The notes beneath the pieces are model-generated. The model worked only from the letters and a program-made list of their open reading frames with translations, had not been told where the DNA came from and did not search any database. The translations under genes and the position numbers were made by a program. From a virus, in IMG/VR virus record IMGVR_UViG_3300028548_005287, positions 1 through 21,845 of that record: DNA of 21,845 nucleotides; one strand, given 5' to 3'. Positions 1 to 8,520 of the stretch are shown here, one piece after another (position 1 is the stretch's first letter; each line of letters opens with the position of its first letter).

Positions 1-1
1 A

Positions 2-385
2 TTAGTAGAAGTTGTTAGGCAAAAGAATTTACAAGCAATCTTGGGTGAATCTGGCAGAACTATTTCTGATAAAGACAGAGCAATTATACTTCAAGTATTT
101 GGTGATTTAGAGTTTACAGAAAATCCTAAAACTACTCTTGGAAAATTAAAAGCATCTAGACAATCTCTTGCTCAAAATAATATAAAACTTAAAAGTTTAA
201 TACAAGACGATACTGGATTTATGTTTACTCAAGGCACTTTAGGTCAAAGGTTCGGCGGAAACTTATTATCAGATTATCAAAGAGTGCTTCAACTAGATCC
301 ATTAGCTTCGCAATCTGCTGCAATTTTAGCTCAATTTATGGGTGAAACTTATTATAGCGGTAACATACAAGAAGTTGATTTATAA
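2..385 (+). CDS. C-terminal part of a virion-type protein (partial, start outside window)
   Basis: The reading frame is open from base 2, so only the last 127 residues are present and the true start lies upstream of the window. A TTG at 41 could be read as a start, but the frame continues in front of it with no stop and there is no ribosome site. The fragment is mostly helical and polar, with the phrase LGESGRTISDKDR near its beginning and a Gln/Leu-rich end. I do not recognise a named family. Its stop is 2 bases before the next gene, a large virion-type protein on the same strand, so it is probably co-transcribed with late structural genes. The structural role is inferred from position only. 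Confidence 0.7.
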   Translation, partial: LVEVVRQKNLQAILGESGRTISDKDRAIILQVFGDLEFTENPKTTLGKLKASRQSLAQNNIKLKSLIQDDTGFMFTQGTLGQRFGGNLLSDYQRVLQLDPLASQSAAILAQFMGETYYSGNIQEVDL

Positions 386-387
386 AA

Positions 388-3300
388 ATGCAACGATTTA
401 AAGTTAATATTTCACCAGGTGTTTCTCAAGTAGTTGAAGCAGAAAATTCAGTTGAAGCTAGGCAAAAAGTAAAGGCGCAAATTGCTAAAGGTGCTATGTC
501 TCCTTTCTATGATAAGTTATATTTTGATTACGATACTGGTGTTAATGTCAAAGGTCTTAGATCAAGTCTTGGAAGAGCAGAAACTGACAAAGAAAAAGAT
601 TTAGTTTTAAAAAACTTATTTGAATCTATTAAAGGTGCTGAAGAAGCAGAAGATCAAGATGCTGTTTTAGAAAATAAAGTTGGGAATGATGGTTTTGTTA
701 GAAACACAAGAGGTCAAATAGCATTAACCCCTAGTGGTTTAGAAGAACTAGGTTTGCCAATACAACAAAAAAAATTAGCAGACGGATCTGTTATTAATTT
801 AAATACCGTTATTGATGAAAAAGCTTGGTTTACTTCAGGAGATTTTGCTGACTTTGCTGGGATTGCAGGACCAATTGCTGGAGCTTTAACATTTCTATCT
901 CCACAATTAAAAGTTATAAAAGGCTTAAGAGCTTTGTTTGGCGGCAACAAAGTAATGTCAAACATGTTTGCTTCTGGTGTTGGCTCGGCTGCTGGTAAGG
1001 CCGCTGAAGAAGAAATTTTTGATACGCAACAAGGATTTCAATTACAAGATAGAGATGATCTAAATTCATTATATGCAACAGAATTCTTTCTAGGATCTGT
1101 AGGACAAGGAATTGGGGAGGCGGTAGGAGGAGCTTTTGGATTATTATTTGGCAGAAAAGCACCTACATCTGATGTTAGGTTAATAAGACAAGGAAACAAA
1201 GGAAGAATTGTAACTGACGTTATGAAGTTAGATAGAGATATTGGAAGAGAAGCAACGGAAAAAGAAATAAAAAGAGCTATTAAAGACGGCAAGGTTGGAA
1301 TGTTAGATTATAAATTTGTCCCATCTCAAACAACTCTTAAAAAACAATTGCCTGGTAAAGCTCAACAAATAGGGGAACAGGTTTTAGGCCCGGCTAGAGC
1401 AAATGAAGCAAATAATTATTTATTTGGAAATTTAAATCATTTGTTAAAAGCAATTGATGCTCATGATGCTTCATTAAATAAATATATTTCTGATGCAACA
1501 AAGGGAAGTTTGGATGAACAAATTCAAGCGGCAAGAAGCAAACTTGATATGGAAGAATTAAATGTTAGCAAAGTATTAAATGACTTTCTTAAAGATCTGC
1601 AAGAAGATTCTTTTAATGCTGGAGATTTAACAAGAACTCCGGGAACGGAAGAAGTTGGAGAAAATATAATTAAAGTGCTTAAAAGCGCAAGAAGCCAGGT
1701 TACAAGGGTCCTTGGTAAAGAATACGACAACGTTGATAATCAATTTTATGATTTAATAAATGTTCCAGCAAACGCTACAAAAGCACAAAAAGATACTGCT
1801 TTTGCTATCAGCAGAACTATTGGCCTTACGCAATCAAGATATTTAAAAGATAGTCTTAATGTACTTGAACAATTTAAAGCAAGTAATTCAGCTTGGGAAG
1901 TAGCAGGGGCTACTGATCCAGGATTACCAGGTGGCGTAATTAAACAAATAGAAAATGCTCTTGAAAAGATGCTTGCTCAAGCACAAAAAGGAACACTATC
2001 TTTAACAAATGTTAGAAACAGTTATGACTCTATTAAAGATATGGCTTCAAGCAGTATGGTTCCGACTCAGCTAAGAAGGCAAGTATTAAGAATATTAAAT
2101 AAATTAGATGACAGAAGACATGTAGAGTTAGATGAAGCTGGTAAAAATTTTATTGAAGGCAAGGGGTTGGGATCGACTGATAGTATATTTACTACTTTAG
2201 AAATAAATAGTCCTGAAGAATTTAGTAGGGTATTAGCAGAAACACAAAAAAGGTTAGATATAGGTGATGGATTTGGAATTCAACCAGCAGAACAAAGATT
2301 AATTACTAAAGCTGTTGGCGATTTAAGAGATGCAAATAAATTATCGGCTAAATTGTTAGAGCCATTTGATAGGATAAGAATTAATAAAACCATAGAGCGT
2401 GGAGGTACAGGCTCTTATAATGCTGATGAAGTTTATATTAATTTAGTAGAGAACGGAAAACCTAAAGACCTTAAAGATTTATTTCAAAGTTTAAGAACTT
2501 ACGATCAATACAAAAGACAAATGGCTGCTGGAGGCAAAGGTACTGCTACAACAGCAGAACAAGATTTAAAAGCTGCGTTAAGAAAAAGATTGTTTACAGA
2601 TGCTGGAAGAATGTCAACCGATACTTCTGGAGCAGAAGCTGTAATTGATTTTACTGCCTTTGCAAGACATATTCAAAAATTTGAAGGCCGACATGAAGGT
2701 AAATTACTTGAATTATTTTCAGATGCTGGTGGTGGAAGAAGTACAGGAAAAAATGTATTAGACACTATCAATCAATTGGTTAAATTAAAACCATCATTAA
2801 AACCAGCAGATTTAAAAGATTTAATTAATAGCTTTACTACATCTGGAAAAGGATTAGCTGCTAGTGACTCTGGCATTTCTTTTATACAAGGATTGACTAA
2901 ATTAGCCAAAGCTTCAGAAGATAAATTAATATTTACATCTAATACAGCTATTTCAGAATTACCGCTTAAAGGTGTTGATGAAACTGTAAAGGCAATTTTT
3001 AGACCAAATGCAGGCTCTAACATAAGAATATTAAAAGAGGCAGTTAGTGATGAGGTTTTTAAAGAAGTTCAACAAGCTAGTATGCAAAGACTTTTATCTA
3101 AATCAATTGATTTTAATTACAACGGTAAAGGAAATATAACTGAAGTATTTAAAGCAGGACATTTAAAGTCTGCATTAACTACTTATGGTGATGAGACTTT
3201 AGAAGCTATGTTTGGCAAAGAAGTTACCCTAGGTTTAAAAGATTTTCAAAGGTACATAGATCTATCAACAGTTGGTGAACTTGGAAGAGGTGGATCTGCT

Positions 3301-3795
3301 GGTGGGTTGGTAGCAGCTGGTATTGCAGCTGGTATTGTGTTTGCTCCTTTAGCAACACTACCTACATTAGCTGGTTTAGCAGTTATGAGGCAATTATTAG
3401 CTAATCCAAGGTTTGTTGGCATAATGTTAAAAACAGATAAAGGCTCAATTAAACAGGCTATTGAGATGGCCAGAAGAGCTGCTGGTATTGTTGGTGTTAG
3501 GTACGTTAATGGTCAAGCAGAGTTAATAGGATTTGAAACAAATAAAGCTTTAAACGAAGCTACTAATCAAGCTGAAGATAAAGGAATGATAGATACTGCA
3601 AAAGATTTTTTTAAGTCTACTACCGAGCAAGCAGGTCAAATTAGAAACGAAATACCTCAATCATTCCCAATATCTCAATCAAACATACCTGTTCCAGACG
3701 TACAACCAGTACAGATGCCCAACTTAAATCCTTTATCACCAGATAGAGTAGACTTTGATGAGCAGTTATTTGGCAGGCCTTCTAGAATAGGTTAA
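388..3795 (+). CDS. Large virion-type protein, possibly internal or ejected protein (1135 aa)
   Basis: This is an 1135-residue protein with no family I can name. Visible parts: a polar N-terminus (about 1-145); a Gly/Ala-rich hydrophobic stretch at about 152-175; a second Gly/Ala-rich stretch at about 190-250; a long charged, helix-rich middle; and a clear membrane-type segment at about 970-1000 followed by MRQLLANPRF. The tail is Pro/Gln-rich and ends in DEQLFGRPSRIG. Very long, helix-rich proteins with isolated hydrophobic segments near the late genes of small tailed phages are often internal virion or ejection proteins. That is my inference, not a domain match. The ATG at 388 lies 2 bases after the preceding stop and has no good Shine-Dalgarno sequence, so translation may be coupled. 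Its TAA stop overlaps the stop of the opposing nuclease gene inside one TTAA. Confidence 0.75.
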   Translation: MQRFKVNISPGVSQVVEAENSVEARQKVKAQIAKGAMSPFYDKLYFDYDTGVNVKGLRSSLGRAETDKEKDLVLKNLFESIKGAEEAEDQDAVLENKVGNDGFVRNTRGQIALTPSGLEELGLPIQQKKLADGSVINLNTVIDEKAWFTSGDFADFAGIAGPIAGALTFLSPQLKVIKGLRALFGGNKVMSNMFASGVGSAAGKAAEEEIFDTQQGFQLQDRDDLNSLYATEFFLGSVGQGIGEAVGGAFGLLFGRKAPTSDVRLIRQGNKGRIVTDVMKLDRDIGREATEKEIKRAIKDGKVGMLDYKFVPSQTTLKKQLPGKAQQIGEQVLGPARANEANNYLFGNLNHLLKAIDAHDASLNKYISDATKGSLDEQIQAARSKLDMEELNVSKVLNDFLKDLQEDSFNAGDLTRTPGTEEVGENIIKVLKSARSQVTRVLGKEYDNVDNQFYDLINVPANATKAQKDTAFAISRTIGLTQSRYLKDSLNVLEQFKASNSAWEVAGATDPGLPGGVIKQIENALEKMLAQAQKGTLSLTNVRNSYDSIKDMASSSMVPTQLRRQVLRILNKLDDRRHVELDEAGKNFIEGKGLGSTDSIFTTLEINSPEEFSRVLAETQKRLDIGDGFGIQPAEQRLITKAVGDLRDANKLSAKLLEPFDRIRINKTIERGGTGSYNADEVYINLVENGKPKDLKDLFQSLRTYDQYKRQMAAGGKGTATTAEQDLKAALRKRLFTDAGRMSTDTSGAEAVIDFTAFARHIQKFEGRHEGKLLELFSDAGGGRSTGKNVLDTINQLVKLKPSLKPADLKDLINSFTTSGKGLAASDSGISFIQGLTKLAKASEDKLIFTSNTAISELPLKGVDETVKAIFRPNAGSNIRILKEAVSDEVFKEVQQASMQRLLSKSIDFNYNGKGNITEVFKAGHLKSALTTYGDETLEAMFGKEVTLGLKDFQRYIDLSTVGELGRGGSAGGLVAAGIAAGIVFAPLATLPTLAGLAVMRQLLANPRFVGIMLKTDKGSIKQAIEMARRAAGIVGVRYVNGQAELIGFETNKALNEATNQAEDKGMIDTAKDFFKSTTEQAGQIRNEIPQSFPISQSNIPVPDVQPVQMPNLNPLSPDRVDFDEQLFGRPSRIG

Positions 3796-4253
3796 AACCC
3801 TAGCTCATTGCGATCCATTCCTAACGGTTTATCAGACAAACATTCCCATTTATCTAACGGTATGTGTATATAAGGCTCGTTGTCTTCATCATAAATAGGA
3901 TTGTCGCTTACATTCATTCTTACATCATAAACAAAGTCTTTCTCCCATTTGTGCATATAGATGCCGTCTGTCATAGCATAAACAATAATAAACGGCACTC
4001 CGGTTGCTAATGCAAAAGAAGATCCTTTCCGCAGCTTGTTTGTAGATATTATAAAAGTGTCGTATTTATCATGAGCAAAGGTGCGACATTTAACTTCGCA
4101 CCAATAGTTTTTTTCTTGCGACTCTATCCAATAATCTAGTGAATAACTTGTGGGTAACTTATGGCAACTAACTCCCCAAAGGCCCTCCAAAAATCCTGCT
4201 ACACGCTCTTCTCTTTTCTGGTCTTCTCTGCTTTCTAATGATGGTGTCTTCAT
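3792..4253 (-). CDS. Small PD-(D/E)XK-type nuclease
   Basis: This 153-residue protein has the layout of a PD-(D/E)XK endonuclease. An acidic residue in SLDYWI (Asp40) is followed by the strand motif YWCEVKCR (Glu53 and Lys55), which gives D-(n)-ExK. A hydrophobic strand, VPFIIVYAM, follows further on. Enzymes of this fold cut DNA; whether this one resolves junctions, degrades host DNA or repairs DNA cannot be told from sequence. I chose ATG 4253 rather than an in-frame TTG at 4265 because GAGG lies 6 bases upstream of the ATG, inside the end of the primase-helicase gene. It directly follows that gene, which suggests a role in DNA replication or processing. The fold call rests on the motif alone. 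Confidence 0.6.
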   Translation of the reverse strand: MKTPSLESREDQKREERVAGFLEGLWGVSCHKLPTSYSLDYWIESQEKNYWCEVKCRTFAHDKYDTFIISTNKLRKGSSFALATGVPFIIVYAMTDGIYMHKWEKDFVYDVRMNVSDNPIYDEDNEPYIHIPLDKWECLSDKPLGMDRNELGF

Positions 4254-4254
4254 A

Positions 4255-6375
4255 TCATTCCTCAAAGAAGTTAGGATCTACGGCAACAAACCTTTTGGTT
4301 GGTCTGCCTTTGCCCCCAACTTTAATTTCAATCTCCTGGATTTCACCAGCATTCTTTAATCGTTCTATAATCTCTTTGACTTCATAAGACTTCATACTTC
4401 TAAATAGTTCATGCCTATCTACTTCTCTTTTAGATATGCCTTCTCCATTTCTAGATCTAATAAAAGACAACACTTGTTTAATACGAGACTCTGTTGCAGA
4501 GCTGGCAACTTTGTCTCTGCATGACTCTATAAACATTAAATCATAGTATCTAATGTAATCTATAGACCACTTCATAATGTCTCCTGTAATCGTCTTAGCG
4601 TCTGCGTTAGAGGCTAACGTACATAACAAGGCTAACCTCATGGCTTTCTCTTTAGATCTACTGAGCAAAGGCTCTAAGTTATCTTTTTCTAATATGTCCT
4701 GTCTTTTAACAATCTCTCTGGCAAAGTCTTGCAACAACTCTTCTGACTGCTTATCAAAATTTAAAATAGTTTGATTCAAATCCATTTCTGAATTGTCTCT
4801 AGAGGTATCACTAAGACCACCCTTTAGCCTTCTAATGTAATTAACCCAGTTAACTATAGTAAGAGGAGGTTCTGTATATCGTCTTAGATCTCCAACTCTT
4901 CTAGGCTCTTTAGATTCAACAACTACAAAACGGTTAAGAAAACCATCTGCAATACGACCACCATTTAATGCTGAATAAAAATTCTTAGGTACAGACAAAC
5001 CAACTAATGTAATGGCTGGTTTATGTGTAACTCTATTCATCATCTGTTCTTTGTATTGTTCTTGTACTCCCATCAAAGAATAGTTATCTGGTCGCAAAGT
5101 CCCATGACAACGACCCCAAGCCTCCATAAGAGTCTGTATGCCGTCCTCTTTATTGGTATTACCAGCGTTACTAATTGCTTCAAGTCTTTTACCAAACTCA
5201 TCCATAATAGTAATTTGCGTAGGTCTTATCTTTAAAACAGAATGTACAGCACCACTTGAGGTATAACCGTCTCCTACTATTAACTTCTCGTGGTCCGAAG
5301 CATTAATAACAGCTTCAATAAATGTTTTGATGTTCTCTTTACCCTGACCAGATTTAGCAACGCCCATAAAATACATACTAGAAAAATTGTTCATGTTGGT
5401 TCTATACAAACGCCCACAAGTAACACTAGCCAAAGCTAATGCTCCAACAAGAGATAATTCTGGTTGAGGCACTTGCGCTATCTCCTCACAAAACTCAAAC
5501 ATGTTTTTAATTAAACCAGGTGGTGAGAATAGATCTGCTGGTGGACTAATGCTTTCTGTTGACTGTATAAATAATGGTGCTATTTGATTCTTTCTATCGT
5601 GCGTTCTTTTAACATTTTCTGCTACTGAGTCTATTTCCTGTTGAGGTAATGGAGGGTTGTTATTCTTATTCCAGTTCTGCAAAAAGACTTTAACAAATTC
5701 AAGGTTTACATTTTTAGAAATTAAATACCCAGCTATCCTAGCTGCTCCATCGTTCCTTGATCCTTCAAGCACTCCATCTAATGAGAAAGGAGCTGTTTGT
5801 TTGCTGCTTTCAATCTTAGGTATGCCTGTAATTTGTATGTACTCTTTCTCGGTAAAATCTGGTAGATCTGTATGATCGTCAATCTTCCAATCAGTAAACA
5901 TAACAGGCTTGTAAACAGTACCATTAGCATGACGGTTATATGGCGCAATAATTAAGCCACCAACTCCCCGTATGTCTATTAGTCTTTCTATAGGAGTATC
6001 GTTAGTCCTTCTTGTAGCGAAGGTGGTGTAGTTTTCTGGGTTGTTATAATAGTAATGCATGCCTTTACCAGTTATAACCTTAAAAGGACAAGCAGGTAAA
6101 TTTCTCTCTACCCAATCCATAGCCTCTGGCGAGTCTGCATCCACAACAACAAATTTGCCGCACACTAATGCTACAACAAGATTGTCCCTATCTTTAAACC
6201 AAGATTCAACAAGTTCTCTGGTAGGCCTAGTCTCCTTATACTGTTCCCAGCTTCCTAAGAATGATGGAGGTTTCTTGTTAGATCTCTGTAAAGGGACAAC
6301 ATTATAACCATCGTCAAAATAAGCCAAGGCAATATCTAAGGAAGAATCATCCTCATTAATATTGAGTTGAAACAC
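4255..6375 (-). CDS. Primase-polymerase / DUF3987-type helicase fusion (706 aa)
   Basis: The protein combines priming and DNA unwinding at the phage replication fork. Residues about 10-165 look like a bifunctional primase-polymerase domain (PF09250 type): VVDADSPEA gives the metal-binding Asp79/Asp81, GKGMHYY gives His107, and DIRGVGGLIIAP follows. Residues about 205-255 resemble the primase C-terminal linker domain. Residues about 285-490 resemble the DUF3987 ATPase: a P-loop-like SGQGKEN (342-348), with Glu instead of Ser/Thr after the Lys, and a Walker B-like ITIMDEFGK (388-396). The last about 75 residues look like a winged helix (KREVDRH, then EIIERLKNAGEI), probably for DNA binding. The start is GTG at 6375, one base after the regulator's TAG. 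It is the only start codon before the next upstream in-frame stop and has no clear Shine-Dalgarno, so translation is probably coupled. Confidence 0.85.
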   Translation of the reverse strand: MFQLNINEDDSSLDIALAYFDDGYNVVPLQRSNKKPPSFLGSWEQYKETRPTRELVESWFKDRDNLVVALVCGKFVVVDADSPEAMDWVERNLPACPFKVITGKGMHYYYNNPENYTTFATRRTNDTPIERLIDIRGVGGLIIAPYNRHANGTVYKPVMFTDWKIDDHTDLPDFTEKEYIQITGIPKIESSKQTAPFSLDGVLEGSRNDGAARIAGYLISKNVNLEFVKVFLQNWNKNNNPPLPQQEIDSVAENVKRTHDRKNQIAPLFIQSTESISPPADLFSPPGLIKNMFEFCEEIAQVPQPELSLVGALALASVTCGRLYRTNMNNFSSMYFMGVAKSGQGKENIKTFIEAVINASDHEKLIVGDGYTSSGAVHSVLKIRPTQITIMDEFGKRLEAISNAGNTNKEDGIQTLMEAWGRCHGTLRPDNYSLMGVQEQYKEQMMNRVTHKPAITLVGLSVPKNFYSALNGGRIADGFLNRFVVVESKEPRRVGDLRRYTEPPLTIVNWVNYIRRLKGGLSDTSRDNSEMDLNQTILNFDKQSEELLQDFAREIVKRQDILEKDNLEPLLSRSKEKAMRLALLCTLASNADAKTITGDIMKWSIDYIRYYDLMFIESCRDKVASSATESRIKQVLSFIRSRNGEGISKREVDRHELFRSMKSYEVKEIIERLKNAGEIQEIEIKVGGKGRPTKRFVAVDPNFFEE

Positions 6376-6376
6376 T

Positions 6377-6718
6377 CTAGTTCTGTTCTGTCAATATTTC
6401 AGATATAGAACCATATATAGATTCAAAATCTAATCTCCCCTCTGTTGCCTGTATTATTTGTTTAGCTTGAGCTATAGACGGTTGCCTATAACCATACCTC
6501 CAGGATTTACATGATGCTTCTGAGCATTTAAAGTCTTCCGAAGCTTTCTTATTTCCTAAGAACGCGATATATCCCGATAGGGTATAATCATCTACCTTTC
6601 TATCTTTGTGTTTTGGTTGTACGCCCATAGTGCTTAACTCCTTAAGTTTTTTTGTTGCTATTGATCTGGATCTAAAGTAGTAATTAGCCACCCAGGTCAT
6701 GTCATTTAATTTACCCAT
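6377..6718 (-). CDS. Cro/YdaS-like DNA-binding regulator
   Basis: A 113-residue protein with a likely helix-turn-helix at about 50-95: SGYIAFLG, then CSEASCKSWRYGYRQPS with Trp73, Gly76 and Pro80, and AKQIIQATEG. The pattern W-x-x-G-x-R-x-P-S followed by an A-x-x-I-x-x-x-T-x-G helix is typical of small phage Cro-like proteins. These bind operators as dimers and repress transcription. The ATG at 6718 has a good ribosome site (AGGAG). It is the first gene of a leftward operon with the primase-helicase and nuclease, and faces the recombination operon across a 93-base gap with two overlapping promoters. It probably regulates one or both of them; this is inferred from position. Confidence 0.65.
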   Translation of the reverse strand: MGKLNDMTWVANYYFRSRSIATKKLKELSTMGVQPKHKDRKVDDYTLSGYIAFLGNKKASEDFKCSEASCKSWRYGYRQPSIAQAKQIIQATEGRLDFESIYGSISEILTEQN

Positions 6719-6740
6719 ATACTTCTCCTAAATAATATGA

Positions 6741-6770
6741 TTTACACATTGTAGTTTCTTCATGTATAAT
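6741..6770 (+). promoter_or_regulatory. Promoter for the Sak4-like/DUF669 operon
   Basis: TTTACA (6741-6746) and TATAAT (6765-6770) are separated by 18 bases, close to the sigma-70 consensus. The expected transcript start near 6777 leaves room for the AGGAGG ribosome site just before ATG 6812. An inverted repeat TACA-CAT-TGTA (6743-6753) overlaps the -35 box and is a candidate operator half-site pair. Confidence 0.65.
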
Positions 6771-6776
6771 AATCAA
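6748..6776 (-). promoter_or_regulatory. Promoter for the regulator/primase-helicase operon
   Basis: Read leftward, TTGATT (6776-6771) and TACAAT (6753-6748) are 17 bases apart. The expected start is near 6741, upstream of the regulator's AGGAG site and ATG at 6718. The -35 and -10 boxes interlock with those of the rightward promoter, so the two sites share the same 36 bases. Confidence 0.55.
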
Positions 6777-6811
6777 GTTCATTTCAAATAAACCGTAGGA
6801 GGGTACAAAAT

Positions 6812-7528
6812 ATGAGCTTGAAAGATAAAATAAAAACACCAGACAAACTTGTCAATAAGCAAGGAGCAAAACTTCTTGTGTACGGCCAAGCCGGAGCTGG
6901 GAAAACTTATGCAACACAAACTATGCCAGGCAACGTCTTGGTTATAAGTGCTGAAGCTGGGTTGCTTTCTATTAAAGATGCGCCCAACGTATCTGCTATT
7001 GAAGTAAGTAATTATGACGATTTAAGAGAGGTTTATTCTGCTCTAAAATCTGGCGAATTAGTCTACGATAGCGTGTGTTTAGACTCTGTATCAGAGATCT
7101 CTGAGATCTTATTGGTGCATGAAAAGGGTAGAAACAAAGACGGGAGAATGGCTTATCAGAATGTAGCTGAAGCAGTCACCAGTCTAATGAGATCATTTAG
7201 GGATCTAGATATGCATGTGTTATTTCTTTGCAAAGAAGGCAAAGATAATAATGATGGCGTATTTTTCTTTGGTCCTAAAATGGCAAGTAAACCTCTGGGA
7301 GATTCGATAACGTATTTCTTTGATGAGGTTTTAGCACTTCGTATTATTGACGATCAAGATGATGATGGTAATGCGATAGCTGCAAGGTGGTTACAAACGA
7401 GAATAGGTCAAGGCTACACAGCCAAAGATCGTAGCGGTAAGCTAGAAGCGTTTGAGAAACCTGATTTAACTGCTCTAATTGCAAAATTAGGGTTTTCTAT
7501 GAATGTTGAAAATAAGGAGAGTAAATAA
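6812..7528 (+). CDS. Sak4-like RecA-family ATPase (AAA_24), recombination protein
   Basis: The 238-residue protein has a RecA-fold ATPase layout. Walker A is GQAGAGKT at 25-32. The phrase NVLVISAEAGLLSI follows at 41-54. The Walker B strand ends VCLDSVSE at 88-95, and VLFLCKEGK is a later strand near residue 135. This matches phage Sak4-type single-strand annealing or strand-exchange proteins (AAA_24, PF13479), which pair homologous DNA during phage recombination and repair. The ATG follows a strong AGGAGG site. The stop overlaps the DUF669 gene by one base (TAATG), and Sak4 genes are commonly next to such single-strand DNA binding proteins, which supports the call. Confidence 0.8.
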   Translation: MSLKDKIKTPDKLVNKQGAKLLVYGQAGAGKTYATQTMPGNVLVISAEAGLLSIKDAPNVSAIEVSNYDDLREVYSALKSGELVYDSVCLDSVSEISEILLVHEKGRNKDGRMAYQNVAEAVTSLMRSFRDLDMHVLFLCKEGKDNNDGVFFFGPKMASKPLGDSITYFFDEVLALRIIDDQDDDGNAIAARWLQTRIGQGYTAKDRSGKLEAFEKPDLTALIAKLGFSMNVENKESK

Positions 7529-7986
7529 TGTCAGATTTTAATGATGTTGATTTTTTTGAAAACGTGGAGCAAATGGAATCGAAAGGTCCAGAGGTTGCAC
7601 CAACTGGTGATTACGAAGCAAAGATTATTGCTGCTGAAAAGTACAAATCTAAAAGCGGTAATTGGACGCAAAAATATACTTTTCAGATTGATGGCGGTAA
7701 ATACCGAGATCATTCTGAGTGGTATAACTTATGGTCAACCAACGAAACAACTAAAAAGATATCATCCGAGATGCATAGTCGTTTAGCTTTGGCTGTTGGA
7801 TTTAAGAAGCTACCAGAGTTTGGTAAAGACTTTATAGGTAAAACTATTAAAGTAAACATGAAGCAATTTGAAGATGTTTGGACAGATGGCGAAGGCCAAC
7901 AAAGAACATCTCTCAAGTCTAAGATCATGAAACTTGAGAAGTCAACGGTTATGTCTCCCCCCCAAGAGGCAAAACCACCCTTTTAA
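7528..7986 (+). CDS. DUF669-type single-strand DNA binding protein
   Basis: The 152-residue protein starts with an acidic segment (FNDVDFFENVEQ), then APTGDYEAKIIAAEKYKSKS. A beta-rich core follows (WTQKYTFQIDGG; KTIKVNMKQFEDVW). It ends KPPF. This is the pattern of the phage DUF669 family, regarded as OB-like single-strand DNA binding proteins that work with Sak4 recombinases. The ATG shares its A with the upstream stop and has AAGGAG within the end of the ATPase gene, so the two are translationally coupled. A terminator follows 13 bases after the stop, closing a two-gene operon. Confidence 0.7.
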   Translation: MSDFNDVDFFENVEQMESKGPEVAPTGDYEAKIIAAEKYKSKSGNWTQKYTFQIDGGKYRDHSEWYNLWSTNETTKKISSEMHSRLALAVGFKKLPEFGKDFIGKTIKVNMKQFEDVWTDGEGQQRTSLKSKIMKLEKSTVMSPPQEAKPPF

Positions 7987-7998
7987 GTAAGGGTAAAC

Positions 7999-8025
7999 AA
8001 AAGGGGCGTCAAGCCCCTTTTTTTT
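7999..8025. terminator. Bidirectional intrinsic terminator
   Basis: An AAAAGGGGC stem (7999-8007), GTCAA loop and GCCCCTTTT stem, followed by a T run to 8025, ends the rightward recombination operon. Read leftward the same hairpin is followed by TTTTGTTT, so it can also end the leftward operon. The stop codon of the leftward 59-aa gene lies inside the loop. Confidence 0.9.
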
Positions 8026-8188
8026 GCATACAAATACGCCAAGCAGATTGTTTTATTTGATTTGGGTAGTTGGTGTACAAAGAATCTCTGCACTTATTAA
8101 ATTGTTCTTTTAGATCTATTGATTGTTTTTCTGGGATGGTTATAAGGCTGCATGTGTTTAAAAGTAAAACAATACAGAGAATGCGCAT
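8009..8188 (-). CDS. Small secreted or membrane-anchored protein (59 aa)
   Basis: The protein begins MRILCIVLLLNTCSLI, a short basic start and hydrophobic core that looks like a signal peptide or membrane anchor. A polar remainder follows with two further Cys (NKCRDS and RICMQKK). A lipoprotein-type cut before the Cys in LLNTC is possible but the lipobox is weak. The ATG shares its A with the TAA of the resolvase-like gene (TAATG), so expression is coupled. The last codons and the stop are encoded by the terminator hairpin. No function is recognised. A role at the host envelope during infection would be a guess. Confidence 0.55.
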   Translation of the reverse strand: MRILCIVLLLNTCSLITIPEKQSIDLKEQFNKCRDSLYTNYPNQIKQSAWRICMQKKGA

Positions 8189-8520
8189 TATTTTTTATGT
8201 AATGAAATAAAATGCTCTGCGTCCACCAGGACCAAAGGCTTGCTTCTGTTTCTTTTAATAACAACCAGAGGTTCGTAATCTTTGCAATTGGATTCAGCTT
8301 GCTCATACGCTTTCCATACATTAACTGCTTCTTGATTCTTGCATTCAATTGAGTAAGGAAATTTATTCCGGGATTGTTTACCCATAATAATATCTTCGCC
8401 TTGGCTTCCCATAGGCCTTGACTCTAGATCTTCTTTATCTAAGCATAAGATCTCAATCATTACATTAGCAAACCATTGCTGGAGTTTGCGACCTTTCGCT
8501 TTGGCACTTGATGTTTTCAT
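8188..8520 (-). CDS. Holliday-junction-resolvase-like / PD-(D/E)XK endonuclease
   Basis: A 110-residue nuclease-like protein. The N-terminus has AKGRKLQQWF. SRPMGSQGEDIIMG (34-47) holds the acidic pair Glu42/Asp43. FPYSIECKNQE (54-64) gives the ExK-type motif Glu59-Cys-Lys61. WKAYEQAESN and KPLVLVDAEHF follow. The combination PMGSQGEDI, SIECK and QAE-N is typical of small phage endonucleases annotated as Holliday junction resolvases, which cut branched DNA before packaging or during recombination. The ATG at 8520 overlaps the upstream stop (TAATG). It belongs to the same leftward operon as the exonuclease. Confidence 0.75.
   Translation of the reverse strand: MKTSSAKAKGRKLQQWFANVMIEILCLDKEDLESRPMGSQGEDIIMGKQSRNKFPYSIECKNQEAVNVWKAYEQAESNCKDYEPLVVIKRNRSKPLVLVDAEHFISLHKK

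Noticed and set aside
4150-6307. Several open frames on the + strand
   Set aside because: They are shadows of the primase-helicase and nuclease genes, with no ribosome sites and no plausible products.
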